From positions 1,552,501-1,616,500 of the forward strand of contig NZ_CP109067.1 in the NCBI RefSeq assembly GCF_035917335.1: DNA of 64,000 nt. The letters run 5' to 3'. Positions 50,085 to 59,544 of this stretch are shown here, piece by piece (the first letter of the stretch is position 1; every line of letters starts with the position of its first letter). The position numbers and the translations under genes are program-made. Below the pieces are notes generated by a model. The model did no database searches, was not told the origin of the DNA, and saw only the letters and a list, made by a program, of their open reading frames with translations. Source of the stretch: Micromonospora sp. NBC_01813 (lineage in GTDB: Bacteria; Actinomycetota; Actinomycetes; Mycobacteriales; Micromonosporaceae).

Positions 50085-51188
50085 ATGGCCCACGACCACG
50101 GCGACCACGACCACCCGCACCGGCACCGGCACCATGACCGCCAACATGATCACCACCGTCCTCGGCGGGCCTGGTGGCGGCGGGCGCTGCACCGGCTGGC
50201 CCCGCACAGCCACGACACCGCCAGCAAGGTCGACGACTCGCTCGAATCGTCCCGCGAGGGACTCCGGGCGCTGTGGATCTCGCTGGCGGTCCTCGCCGCC
50301 ACCGCTGCTGCCCAGGCCGTCATCGTCGTCTACTCCGGATCGGTGGCGCTGCTCGGCGACACCCTGCACAACATCGCCGACGCGCTCACCGCCGTACCCC
50401 TCGCCATCGCCTTTCTGATCGGCCGTCGGGCCGCCACCCGCGCCTACACGTACGGGTTCGGCCGCGCCGAGGACATCGCCGGCATCATCATCGTGCTCGT
50501 CATCGCCGGTTCGGCGCTCGCCGCCGGATGGACCGCCGTCGACCGGCTGATCAACCCGGCACCGATGACCCACGTGCCGTGGGTGGCCGCCGCCGGCGTC
50601 GTCGGCTTCGCCGGCAACGAACTCGTCGCCCGCTACCGCATCCGCGTCGGCCGGCGCATCGGCTCCGCCGCGCTGGTCGCCGACGGACTGCACGCCCGTA
50701 CCGACGGATTCACCTCACTGGCCGTCGTCGTCGCCGCCGGGGGCGCGGCGGCCGGCTGGCAGTGGGCCGACCCGCTCGTCGGACTCGCCATCACCGTCGC
50801 GATCGGGTACGTGCTGCGCGACGCCGCCCGCGAGGTCTACCGGCGGCTGATGGACGCCGTCGACCCGGCCCTGGTCGACACCGCCGAAACGACGCTGCGG
50901 TCGGTGCCCGGCGTCCGCGACGTCACAGCGGTACGCCTGCGCTGGATCGGCCACCGGCTGCACGCCGAAGCCGACCTCGTCGTCGACGCCGACCTGACCC
51001 TGATCGCCGCCCACGAGGTCGCCGCCGACGCCGAACACCAACTCACCCACGCCGTACCGAGGTTGGTGTCGGCGACGGTGCACACCGACCCGGCCGGGCA
51101 CGCCGGCGCGCACCACCACGTCACGTTGTCGCACCGCCGCCGGACCAAACCAGTGACGAACCACGATGCGATTGGCGTCGATATTTAG
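50085..51188 (+). CDS. CDF family cation efflux transporter (Zn/Co/Cd)
   Basis: The 367-residue protein starts with a histidine-rich tail (MAHDHGDHDHPHRHRHHDRQ). Six membrane helices follow with the two CDF metal sites: LHNIAD in helix 2 and DGLHARTDGF in helix 5. A cytoplasmic C-terminal domain (TLRSVPGVRDVTAVRLRWIG) also carries metal-binding histidines near the end. It exchanges cytosolic Zn2+ or similar for protons. The divergent ArsR gene is its likely metal-dependent repressor. Confidence 0.94.
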   Translation: MAHDHGDHDHPHRHRHHDRQHDHHRPRRAWWRRALHRLAPHSHDTASKVDDSLESSREGLRALWISLAVLAATAAAQAVIVVYSGSVALLGDTLHNIADALTAVPLAIAFLIGRRAATRAYTYGFGRAEDIAGIIIVLVIAGSALAAGWTAVDRLINPAPMTHVPWVAAAGVVGFAGNELVARYRIRVGRRIGSAALVADGLHARTDGFTSLAVVVAAGGAAAGWQWADPLVGLAITVAIGYVLRDAAREVYRRLMDAVDPALVDTAETTLRSVPGVRDVTAVRLRWIGHRLHAEADLVVDADLTLIAAHEVAADAEHQLTHAVPRLVSATVHTDPAGHAGAHHHVTLSHRRRTKPVTNHDAIGVDI

Positions 51189-51273
51189 GGAATCACCTAG
51201 TTGTATTAGCAACCCGGCCGCCACGAGGATCGATTCATCCAGATCGGACGATCTGATCCCCGCAGGAGGACCC

Positions 51274-52323
51274 ATGACGGTGACATCCCTGTCGATCCGC
51301 CAGGCCAGCGTGGCATTCGCCGCCGGTGCCGTACTCGTCGGAGGCCTGCTGGCCAGCCCGGCGGCCGCCGCACCGCGCCCCACCCAGGACCTCACCGGCG
51401 AGGCCGCGCTGACCCTCGTCGACCGGCTCGGCGACCGGTCCGCCGGCGCGTACCAGGACCAGACGACCGGCGACCTGGTCGTCACCGTGACCGACGAGGT
51501 CAGCGCCCGCGCGGTCCGGTCCGCCGGCGGCGTGGCCCGCATCGTCGAACGCGGCGCCGCCGACCTCGACCGGGTCACCACCGCCCTGTCCCGCTCGGCC
51601 GCCGTCACCGGCACCAGCTGGTACGCCGACCCGGTCACCAACCAGGTCGTCGTCTCCGTCGACAGCACCGTCACCGGCACCCGACTGGCGCTGGTCGACG
51701 CCGTCGCCGCCCGATTCGGCGACGCGGTACGCGTCGAACACCTGCCCGGCGTCCTGGAGGCGACCGCCGCCGGTGGCGACCCGATCTACTCCGGCGGCTC
51801 CCGCTGCTCACTCGGGTTCAACGTGGCCGACGCCGCGAACCGGCCGATGTTCCTCACCGCCGGGCACTGCACCAACAACCGGGTGTTCTGGACGATCGAC
51901 GGGGTCGCCAACGCCGGCACCACCGTCGCCAGCAGCTTCCCCGGCAACGACTACGGCATGGTCCGCTGGGACAACCCGAACGCCAACCGGCCCGGCGCCG
52001 TCAACATGTACAACGGCAGCACCCGCGACATCAGCAGTGCCGCCAACCCGTACGTGGGGCAGGCGCTGGGCTCAAGCGGCAGTACCACCGGGCTGACCCG
52101 GGGATCAGTCACCGCGCTCAACGTCACGGCCAACTACTCGGCCGGCCCGGTGACCGGGCTGTTCCGGACCAACCTGTGCATCGACCGTGGGGACAGCGGC
52201 GGCGCGGTGTTCGCGCACAACACGGCACTCGGCCTGAACTCAGGCGCCGTCATCGGCGGGTGCGTCGGCTACCACCAGCCGGTCGTCGAGGTGCTCTCCG
52301 CATACAACGCCCGGGTGTACTGA
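51274..52323 (+). CDS. Secreted S1 serine protease (streptogrisin/alpha-lytic type)
   Basis: The 349-residue preproprotein has a signal peptide (cut near AAAAP, residue 33), a propeptide to about 165, and a mature chymotrypsin-fold domain. The triad is His198 (TAGHC), Asp226 (NDYG) and Ser308 (GDSGG). Cys178-Cys199 and Cys302-Cys330 would form the usual disulfides. ATG 51274 has AGGAGG upstream. The propeptide is a folding catalyst removed by self-cleavage. It is an extracellular nutritional protease. Confidence 0.94.
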   Translation: MTVTSLSIRQASVAFAAGAVLVGGLLASPAAAAPRPTQDLTGEAALTLVDRLGDRSAGAYQDQTTGDLVVTVTDEVSARAVRSAGGVARIVERGAADLDRVTTALSRSAAVTGTSWYADPVTNQVVVSVDSTVTGTRLALVDAVAARFGDAVRVEHLPGVLEATAAGGDPIYSGGSRCSLGFNVADAANRPMFLTAGHCTNNRVFWTIDGVANAGTTVASSFPGNDYGMVRWDNPNANRPGAVNMYNGSTRDISSAANPYVGQALGSSGSTTGLTRGSVTALNVTANYSAGPVTGLFRTNLCIDRGDSGGAVFAHNTALGLNSGAVIGGCVGYHQPVVEVLSAYNARVY

Positions 52324-52354
52324 CCGACAGTTGACGGTGCCCGGCCGGGACGGA

Positions 52355-53335
52355 TCAGCCCGTCACGTCGAACCGGCGGGACCAGCCCATCAGATCGGCG
52401 ACGGTCGTGTTGCCGCCGCACAGCACCAGGCCGATCCGGGCGCCCGGGCCGACCTGGTCGACGACCCGGCCGGCCGCCGGCAGCAGACACCCGGCGGCCG
52501 GCTCCGCCCACACCTTGGCATGCTCGGCCAGCTCCAGACTGCCGCGCACCGCCTCGGCGTCCGAGACCACCAGCACATCGGTGACGAGCTCCGTCACGTG
52601 GTCGAGCGTCAACTGCGACACCGTCGGTGCGCTCAGCGTGGACACGATCGACGACAACTCCACCGGCACCGGAGCACCGGCCAGGCGGGCCTGCGTCATC
52701 GCCGACGCGCCGTCGGTCTCCACCCCCCAGATCCGGGTACGCGGCGAGCAGGCGCGCAACGCTGCCGCCACCCCGGAGATCAACGCACCGCCGCCGATGC
52801 TGACCAGCACGTCCGTCGGCGCGGTCGCCTCGTCGGCGAAGGCGTCCTCGGCGAACTCCAGACCGACAGTGCCCTGCCCGGCTACCACGACCGGGTCGTC
52901 GAACGGGTGCACCAGGGTCAACCCGTCCGCCTGCAGACTCGCCATCAACCCGAACGCGGCCGACATGCCGTCGACCAGGTGCAGCGTCGCGCCAGCGGCG
53001 GTACAGGTCTCCGCCGCCCGTGCCGGCGCGGACCGTGGCATCACCACGGTCGCCTTCACGTCCAAGGCCTGCGCCATCACCGCGACCGCGATGCCGTGGT
53101 TACCGCCGCTGACCGCCACCACCCCGGCAGCGCGTTGCGCGTCGTCGAGGGTCAGCAGCTTCGCCGCCGCGCCCCGGGCCTTGAACGACCCGGTCCGCTG
53201 GAGCAGCTCCAGTTTGACGGTCACCGGCACGCCGAGCAGCCCGGCCAGGCCGGGACTCGACACCGTCGGGGTACGCACCACGTGGCCGGCGATCCGCCGC
53301 GCCGCAGCCTCGATCTGCGCAACGTCAACGATCAT
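52355..53335 (-). CDS. PLP-dependent serine/threonine dehydratase family enzyme
   Basis: The 326-residue protein has the fold-type II PLP signature GSFKARGA with the Schiff-base lysine near residue 51, SGGNHG near 79 and the phosphate-binding SIGGGALISG near 175. The length without a regulatory ACT domain fits catabolic threonine dehydratase, serine racemase or ectoine-type eutB relatives. Which substrate it uses cannot be told. ATG 53335 follows GGGGAGAG. It stands alone between the protease and the Hsp70 gene. Confidence 0.9.
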   Translation of the reverse strand: MIVDVAQIEAAARRIAGHVVRTPTVSSPGLAGLLGVPVTVKLELLQRTGSFKARGAAAKLLTLDDAQRAAGVVAVSGGNHGIAVAVMAQALDVKATVVMPRSAPARAAETCTAAGATLHLVDGMSAAFGLMASLQADGLTLVHPFDDPVVVAGQGTVGLEFAEDAFADEATAPTDVLVSIGGGALISGVAAALRACSPRTRIWGVETDGASAMTQARLAGAPVPVELSSIVSTLSAPTVSQLTLDHVTELVTDVLVVSDAEAVRGSLELAEHAKVWAEPAAGCLLPAAGRVVDQVGPGARIGLVLCGGNTTVADLMGWSRRFDVTG

Positions 53336-53412
53336 CGTGCTCTCCCCGCAGCAGCCGGCCCGCAACGCCCCAGTATGCCTGGCTGCGGCACCGCTCACCC
53401 GTGCCGGGGCGC

Positions 53413-56115
53413 TCAGGACAGGTCGGTCACGGTCAGCACCCGTACCTGATGATCGGTGGTGACCACGACGACGGTGTCGCCGCCGATCACCACCTGCTCC
53501 ACCCCGCTGGTCTGCAGGTCAGCGCCGACGTCGACCACACCGGTGCGGCGGCCGGTCGCCGCGTCCCAGACCGACACCTGCGGCACGGCGACGCTGGCGG
53601 CCAGGTCGACGCGCATGCCGACCACCGCCGCCCGGCCGCCAGCCACCGCGGCGACGGAACCGTTGTCGTCGGCCGGCACCACCTCGGCGCCGGTGAAGTC
53701 CAGCACGGCGAAGTCGTCGAGCTTGTCGAAACTCTGGTCACCGAAGAGCAACCCGCCCGGTACGGCGTACCAGTTCTCCTCGTCGCCGAATTCACCCGGC
53801 CGCGACCAGGCCTGCGACCCGTCGGTGGTACGCACCGCGATCGTCCGGTAGGTGTTGCCGTCGACCGCCACGCACACCAACTGCGGCCCGCACGGCTTGA
53901 CCAGCTCGATGGTGTCGGTGCCGGCCAGCGGCAGTTCCCACTTCTTGGCGAAGCCGTCGAGGGCGTACCCGGCCAGCACGTCCCGGCCCGGCGACGCCTC
54001 ATCGGACAGCCGGCCGATGGCCAGCCCGTCGTAGACGGTCCACCGGTCGTGGTCCAGCGGCAGCGCGCCGTCGCCGACCGGCCTGCCGGTGCCGGCGTCC
54101 AGCAGCACACCCCGGCCGCTGCTCTCGTTCAGCTCGACGATCCGGTCCGGCGCGGCGTGCCGGTTGTCGCGCAACGTGTGCTCGGCGGCGGGCAGCACCC
54201 CGGCCCCGTCCGGGGCGGTCCCGTCGGTGCTCCACGCGGTCACCGCCCGGATCCGCTCGGCGTCGATGATCAGCAGGTCGTCGTCGGGTGCCTCGCGTCG
54301 CCAGCGCTGCTCCCCGGTGCTCAGGTCGACGCGGGCGACCGCGTTGTCGAAGATGCCGTCCTTGACCTCGACGATCACGTCGGTGCCGAGGTGGACGACA
54401 TCGGTGTAGGTCTGCCAACTGCGTTTCCACTTGACGGCGCCGTCAACGGGGTCGAGGGCGACCCGCATGTCGTCGCCGTCGTCGGTGGCCGAGTCGGCGG
54501 CGTCGACGACCAGCAGGCCGTCGACGGCCGTGAACGCCACCTCGCTCGGCTCCACCTCGATCGTGGTGGCCCACACCGGGTCACCGCCGCCGGCCGGCAA
54601 CGCGGTCACCGTGGTCGTGCCGATGCCGACCGCCGCGTACACGGCCAGGTCACCGACGACGGTCACCGCCGAGGCCAGGGTGCCGGCCGGCAGCGGCACG
54701 TGATGCACCTCGGTCAGGCCGCCGTTGACGTCGTCCGCCCCGTCGCCGCCGGTGAAGCCGCTGAACAGGCCGGGGCTGTCCGGCCCGTCGTCGCCGACGA
54801 TCCGGTTCAGTAGCCGGCCGTTGGTCAGCCCGACCGCACCGACCAGGGCCAGCGCCACGGCGGCGGCGACCGCCGCGACCACCCGGCCGGCCCGCCCCCG
54901 CCGTCGCGGCTGAAGGACCGCCCCGCCCGACGCCGGTGCGGCCCCGTACAACCCGGGCGTGCCGGCGGCCCGCAGCGGAGTCGCGGTCGACGGCGCCACC
55001 GGCGAACCGGCCGGGTGGTGATGCAGCGCCCCGTACGCCACCGGCAGCTCCGGCTGCTCCGGCACCTGCGGGGCGACCCCGAGCCGGGCGTGCAGCCGGC
55101 TGGCGACCAGCGGCATCCGGCTGGCCCCGCCGACCAGCAGCAGCCCGGCGAGACCGGCCGGGTCCACCCCGGCCAGTTGCAGCACCCGGCGGGTCTCGTC
55201 GACGGCCCGGTCGACCAGCGGGCCGGCGATCCGGTCGAGCTCCTCGCGGGTCAGATGCATCGGGTCGTCACGGCCGGGCACCGTCACCGGCGCCGACGCC
55301 GCCCGCGACAGCATCTCCTTCGCCGCCCGTACCTCCGCCCAGAAGGCGTGCCGGTCGCGGCGGTCGGCGGCGGTCACCGGCCGGTCCAGCCGGGCCCACA
55401 GCTGCGGATCCCGCATCGCGACCAACTGGCCGAGGTGGGCGACGAGCGCGTTGTCGACGTCCAGCCCGCCGAGGTCGTCCAGCCCACCGGTGGCCAGCAC
55501 CCGCAGACCGGCGGTCGCGCCGACCGATACCGGCCCGCTGCCCGAGGCGGACTCGTGGCGTACCACGGCGACGTCGAGGGTGCCGCCGCCGAAGTCGAAC
55601 ACCGCGAGCGCACCGCCGGGCGGAATCTGCTGGCCCAGCACCCGTACGCAGTAGGTGGCGGCGGCGATCGGCTCGTCGAGCAGCCGCACCGGTCCGAGGC
55701 CGGCGGCCTGCGCGGCGGCCCGCAGCAGGTCCCGCCGTGGGGTGCCCCAGTCGGCCGGGCAGGTCAGCACCGTCGCCCCGTGCGGATGCACCCCGGCCAT
55801 CGCCGCCTCGCTGGCGACCCGACGCAGACCGGCGGCCAGCAACTCGACCACCGGTAACTCGCGATCGCCCAGCAGCACCGATCCGTCGTCGATGTGCCGT
55901 TTCGGGTGCGGCTCGAACCGGTGCGGCTCCCCGGCGGCGAGCCGCTGCGCGTCGCGTCCGGTGTGGACCGCACCGAAGGTGTCGGCGAAGACCCCGGAGG
56001 CCAGCAGCGGCGTGCCGTCGAACAGCAGCGGCCGGGGCGGCTCGTCGCCGCGACGCACCATGGCGACGGTGTGGGTGGTGCCCAGATCGACGGCGAGCCG
56101 TACCGGTCCGTTCAC
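53413..56115 (-). CDS. Transmembrane Hsp70 with extracytoplasmic beta-propeller
   Basis: The 900-residue protein starts with an Hsp70/DnaK nucleotide-binding domain: phosphate-1 VDLGTTHT at 9-16, phosphate-2 FDFGGGTLD at 173-181, adenosine LLVGGASRMPL near 326-336. After a low-complexity linker there is a single transmembrane helix at about 411-432. A C-terminal half of about 460 residues has WD/PQQ-like repeats (DPVWATTIEV, VKWKRSWQTY, EQRWRREAPD, KWELPLAGTD, QAWSRPGEF). So an ATPase inside the cell is joined to a propeller outside. It is related to the shorter Hsp70 at 17468-18931. The usual peptide-binding domain is absent. Confidence 0.88.
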   Translation of the reverse strand: MNGPVRLAVDLGTTHTVAMVRRGDEPPRPLLFDGTPLLASGVFADTFGAVHTGRDAQRLAAGEPHRFEPHPKRHIDDGSVLLGDRELPVVELLAAGLRRVASEAAMAGVHPHGATVLTCPADWGTPRRDLLRAAAQAAGLGPVRLLDEPIAAATYCVRVLGQQIPPGGALAVFDFGGGTLDVAVVRHESASGSGPVSVGATAGLRVLATGGLDDLGGLDVDNALVAHLGQLVAMRDPQLWARLDRPVTAADRRDRHAFWAEVRAAKEMLSRAASAPVTVPGRDDPMHLTREELDRIAGPLVDRAVDETRRVLQLAGVDPAGLAGLLLVGGASRMPLVASRLHARLGVAPQVPEQPELPVAYGALHHHPAGSPVAPSTATPLRAAGTPGLYGAAPASGGAVLQPRRRGRAGRVVAAVAAAVALALVGAVGLTNGRLLNRIVGDDGPDSPGLFSGFTGGDGADDVNGGLTEVHHVPLPAGTLASAVTVVGDLAVYAAVGIGTTTVTALPAGGGDPVWATTIEVEPSEVAFTAVDGLLVVDAADSATDDGDDMRVALDPVDGAVKWKRSWQTYTDVVHLGTDVIVEVKDGIFDNAVARVDLSTGEQRWRREAPDDDLLIIDAERIRAVTAWSTDGTAPDGAGVLPAAEHTLRDNRHAAPDRIVELNESSGRGVLLDAGTGRPVGDGALPLDHDRWTVYDGLAIGRLSDEASPGRDVLAGYALDGFAKKWELPLAGTDTIELVKPCGPQLVCVAVDGNTYRTIAVRTTDGSQAWSRPGEFGDEENWYAVPGGLLFGDQSFDKLDDFAVLDFTGAEVVPADDNGSVAAVAGGRAAVVGMRVDLAASVAVPQVSVWDAATGRRTGVVDVGADLQTSGVEQVVIGGDTVVVVTTDHQVRVLTVTDLS

Positions 56116-56178
56116 GGTGTGTGCTGTCCTTCCCCGGGTGTGGCACGGCGCGATCGGCGTCCGCCGTCGGCGGGCATG

Positions 56179-56589
56179 CTATCTGTCGGCCGCCACCGCC
56201 GTATCGGCACCGAGCTGCTTCAACACCCGGGTACGCAGCGTCTCGTACTGCTCGCGGCAGCGCGCCGGCGGCCCGGCCGGCCGGTCGACCACCTCACCGG
56301 CGGTGATCAGCTCGTGCGGGCCGAACTGGTCCCGGGTCAGGTCGACCTCGACCACACCGAGCCGGTTCCACCAGTGCAAGCCGGTGCGCTGCCCGTCGAC
56401 GTGCACCTCACCGAGCAACAGATCCCCGCCGAGCAGGTCGTGCAGCACCAGGGCGGTGACGCCGCACTGCCCGCGCGCCGGGTTGCCGGTGTGCCAGTCG
56501 GCCAGGTCGGCGGGATCACAGGTGTCGGCGGCCCAGGCGGATCGGATGACACGTTCGATGTGGGTGAGGGTCCAGGTGCGGGGGAACAT
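56179..56589 (-). CDS. YunG-like small protein
   Basis: The 136-residue product (ATG 56589, MFPRTWTLTHIERVIRSAWA) contains NPARGQCGVTALVLHDLLGG, followed by HWWNRLGVVEVDLTRDQFG and an ending YETLRTRVLKQL. This matches the YunG family, whose fold recalls transglutaminase/NlpC-like proteins with a conserved Cys (CGVTA) and His (LHWWN). Activity is undefined. Upstream in-frame sequence to 57075 is antisense to the thymidine kinase and is not part of the protein. Confidence 0.8.
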   Translation of the reverse strand: MFPRTWTLTHIERVIRSAWAADTCDPADLADWHTGNPARGQCGVTALVLHDLLGGDLLLGEVHVDGQRTGLHWWNRLGVVEVDLTRDQFGPHELITAGEVVDRPAGPPARCREQYETLRTRVLKQLGADTAVAADR

Positions 56590-56737
56590 GGCGGCAGATC
56601 CTGCCACAGTGGTCCGACATCGCGTCCGGTTGCGCCACCGGGTCTTCGCCGGTGCCGGCCGGGGCGGGCTGCCGGGCTGACACCGGCGGGCCGGGGGCCG
56701 CCACCTCCTGCGGTAACGGCTAGTAAGCTGCCCGGTC

Positions 56738-57445
56738 GTGACCGACGACAGTCTGCGGGTGGTACCCGGGCCGGCCAGCGGCGAGCAGTCCGCGTTGGCG
56801 ACCGCCGCCTGCCTGGCCGCCGGTGACGGGCGGCTGCGCCACGGCGCGGCGTTGAAGTTCTTCTGGGGTCCGATGGACTGCGGCAAGTCGACACTGGCCC
56901 TGCAGATGGACCACAACCATGCCCGGCAGGGTCGCCGAGGCCTGGTGTTGACCCGCAACGACCGGTCGATGGGGCCGCAGGTGACGACCCGGATCGGGCT
57001 GGCCCACTCGGCGATCGAGGTCACCGACGACCTGGACCTGGCGGCGCTGGTACGCGGCCGCTGGGCCGACGGCACCCGGGTCGATTACCTCATCTGCGAC
57101 GAAGCCTGCTTCTACACGGTCGCCCAGGTCGAGCAGATGGCCGACCTGGTCGACGGCTACGACGTCGACGTGTTCGCGTTCGGCCTGGCCAGTGACTTCC
57201 GGTCGGCGCTGTTCCCGGCCGCGCAGCGGCTGTTCGAACTCGCCGACGAGGTGTGTCGGATCCAGGTCGAGGTGCTGTGCTGGTGCGGCCGGCAGGGCCT
57301 GCTCAACGCGCGGGTCGTCGACGGGGTGGTGGCCCGCCTCGGCGAGCAGGTCGTCATCGGCGACACCGACGATCACGCCGACGTGCGCTACCAGGTGCTG
57401 TGCCGCCGGCACCACCGCGCCGGCGACCTCGGCACCGCCTCGTAG
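56738..57445 (+). CDS. tdk: Thymidine kinase, type II
   Basis: The 235-residue enzyme has the P-loop GPMDCGKST near 44-52, the catalytic CDEACF near 121-126, the FGLASDFR thymidine-binding lasso region, and a zinc site with CWC near 183-185 and a later CRRHH. It phosphorylates thymidine to dTMP for salvage. The N-terminal about 35 residues precede the normal start of the family. An alternative start inside that region is not obvious, so GTG 56738 is kept. Confidence 0.94.
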   Translation: MTDDSLRVVPGPASGEQSALATAACLAAGDGRLRHGAALKFFWGPMDCGKSTLALQMDHNHARQGRRGLVLTRNDRSMGPQVTTRIGLAHSAIEVTDDLDLAALVRGRWADGTRVDYLICDEACFYTVAQVEQMADLVDGYDVDVFAFGLASDFRSALFPAAQRLFELADEVCRIQVEVLCWCGRQGLLNARVVDGVVARLGEQVVIGDTDDHADVRYQVLCRRHHRAGDLGTAS

Positions 57446-57480
57446 CCCGCCGGCCCGGTCGAGCGCGGCCCCCGGTGCGG

Positions 57481-58479
57481 TCAGCCGCCGCCGAAGCCGG
57501 CCAGCAGGTCGGCTTCCCGCTCGGGGTCGAGCCCGACAGCGGGCCGGTCGGCCCGCTGTGGTGCCTGCAGGTCCAGGTCGCGCAGCCAGGCCCAGGTGTC
57601 GGCAACCGTCTCGGACACCGGCCGGCACCGCAGCCCGGCCGCAACCGCCCGGGACACGTCGCCGCGGTGCAGGGCGTCGTGCAGTTCGCCCGGCGGCAGC
57701 CAGATCGGCAGCGCGGTCCAGGGCGCGATGCCGGCGTCGGTGATCACCGCCGGTTCGGTCCACCGTAGCCGGGCATCCGACCCGGTGACCCGTACACAGG
57801 CATCCAGCAGCTCCCCCATCGTGGTGTGGCCGGGTGGGCTGACCACGTTGTACGGTCCGGACAGGCCGGCGGCAGCCGCGTCCAGCACCCAGCTGGCCAG
57901 GTCCCGGGCGTCGACGTACTGCAACGCCAGGTCACGCGGGCCGGGGGCGAGCACCTGGCCGCCCCGGGCGACACGGGTCAGCCACCACGGCAACCGGCCG
58001 ATGTCCTCGTACGGGCCGAGGATCAGCCCGGCGCGGGCCAGCAGCGCCCGGTCGCCGAACGCGTCGACCGCAGCCAGCTCACCGCCGCGTTTGGCCCGGG
58101 CGTAGTCGACGTCGTCGCCGTCGTCGGCGGACGCGTCGACCAGCTCGGCGCCCTCGTCCGCGCCGGCCGGCGGGGCGAACACGTACACCGACCGGCTCGA
58201 CACGTACGTGAAGTGCCCGACCCGATCGCGCAGCAGCCGGGCCGCGTCGCGGACCACCGACGGTGCGCCCGACCAGGTGTCGACGGCCAGGTCCCATTCA
58301 CCGGTACGCAGCCTGGCGAGGCCGTCGGCGGCGGTCCGGTCGCCGACGATCACCTGCGCGCCGCCCGGTGGTGGCCGGTGCCCCCGGTGCAGCAGAGTGA
58401 CAGCCCAGCCGCGGGCCTGTGCCGCCTCGACGACGCACCGGCCGACGAATCCCGTACCGCCCAGCATCAGCAACCGCAT
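57481..58479 (-). CDS. NAD(P)-dependent epimerase/reductase (extended SDR)
   Basis: The 332-residue protein starts MRLLMLGGTGFVGRCVVEAA with the GGTGFVG Rossmann motif. It continues with YVSSRSVY (catalytic Ser) and VDYARAKRGGE, the YxxxK pair of extended SDRs. The C-terminal half (LALQYVDARDLASWVLDAAA) is typical of NAD-dependent epimerase/dehydratase proteins. ATG 58479 is used because homology begins there. Substrate unknown. It is convergent with tdk. Confidence 0.87.
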   Translation of the reverse strand: MRLLMLGGTGFVGRCVVEAAQARGWAVTLLHRGHRPPPGGAQVIVGDRTAADGLARLRTGEWDLAVDTWSGAPSVVRDAARLLRDRVGHFTYVSSRSVYVFAPPAGADEGAELVDASADDGDDVDYARAKRGGELAAVDAFGDRALLARAGLILGPYEDIGRLPWWLTRVARGGQVLAPGPRDLALQYVDARDLASWVLDAAAAGLSGPYNVVSPPGHTTMGELLDACVRVTGSDARLRWTEPAVITDAGIAPWTALPIWLPPGELHDALHRGDVSRAVAAGLRCRPVSETVADTWAWLRDLDLQAPQRADRPAVGLDPEREADLLAGFGGG

Positions 58480-58611
58480 ACCGGCAACTGTGCCGCCCGG
58501 CGCAGCCGTGCGGAAGGCCGTCACGCTCTCAGCAGAACCACCACAGGTTGCTGTGAGCAAGATCCGCCAGCCACCAGCAAGGTGTACGAACGTTCTGATA
58601 AACCTGCTCGC

Positions 58612-59544
58612 ATGGTTTCTACTCCCCGCATCGGTGTCGTGCTTCCTCGTGACCTGCCCAGTTCGTTGTTGCTCGAGTACGCACGCACGGCCGAGCGGCA
58701 CGGGTTCGACGAGCTCTGGGTGGTCGAGGATCTCGGCTTCCGCGGCGGGTTCGTACAGGCTGCAGCAGCACTGGGCGCGACCGAGCGGATCCGTGTCGGA
58801 ATCGGGATCCTGCCCGCGGCCGTGCGGAACGCCGCATACGCCGCGATGGAGATCGCAACCCTCGAGCAGCTGCATCCCGGACGTACGGACGTGGGGATCG
58901 GCCACGGAATGTCGGGCTGGATGAGGCAGGCGGGGGCGTCGCCGAAGCGCCCCCTGTCATTCCTGTCCGAGTACGTCACGACCGTCCGTGAGCTCCTCGC
59001 CGGGGGTGTCGCCGCCGGGTTGCGCCTGGACCCCTCCGCGGTGCCGGCCGCTGTGCCGCCGTTGCTGCTCGGCGTCCGCGGCCCGAGGTCTCTCGCGGTG
59101 TCGGGGCGCGTGGCAGAGGGCACCGTGCTCGCCGAGCCGTGTTCACCGGAGTACGTTGCCGCAGCGCTCGACGCGATCGCCCCGCAGGGTGAGCACCGCG
59201 TCGTCGCGTACAACGTCGGCGCCGTGGACGATGACCCGCGCGTCGCGGTCGAGGCGGTGCGTCCCGCACTGGAGTGGATCGGCGAGCCGGACTGGTCGCC
59301 CCACCTGGCGTCGATGGACATCGCCGAGCAGTTCGCGGCTCTACGTGCCCAGTCGGCCTCGCGTGCGGAGTTCACCGCCGCGCTGCCCGAGGAGTGGATC
59401 CGCCGGCTCGCGCTTGCCGGCACGCCCGAGCAGGTCCGCAGCAGGATCGACGAACTCGGCACCGCCGGGGTCACGTCAAGCGTCTTCATCCCAGCCGGCC
59501 CCGACCCGCTCGTGGCGCTGACCGCGCTCGCCCGGGTCCTGTGA
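58612..59544 (+). CDS. LLM-class flavin-dependent oxidoreductase
   Basis: The 310-residue enzyme reads RIGVVLPRDLPSSLLLEYAR at its start, then FDELWVVEDLGFRGGFVQAA and RIRVGIGILPAAVRN. These are the N-terminal strands of the bacterial-luciferase-like (LLM) barrel using F420 or FMN. ATG 58612 starts 17 bases after a GAACGTTC palindrome (58588-58595) that may be a TetR operator. Its stop overlaps the TetR remnant, and codon choice in this block is less GC-extreme than around it. The gene, the TetR remnant and the MFS gene look like one acquired unit. Confidence 0.87.
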   Translation: MVSTPRIGVVLPRDLPSSLLLEYARTAERHGFDELWVVEDLGFRGGFVQAAAALGATERIRVGIGILPAAVRNAAYAAMEIATLEQLHPGRTDVGIGHGMSGWMRQAGASPKRPLSFLSEYVTTVRELLAGGVAAGLRLDPSAVPAAVPPLLLGVRGPRSLAVSGRVAEGTVLAEPCSPEYVAAALDAIAPQGEHRVVAYNVGAVDDDPRVAVEAVRPALEWIGEPDWSPHLASMDIAEQFAALRAQSASRAEFTAALPEEWIRRLALAGTPEQVRSRIDELGTAGVTSSVFIPAGPDPLVALTALARVL

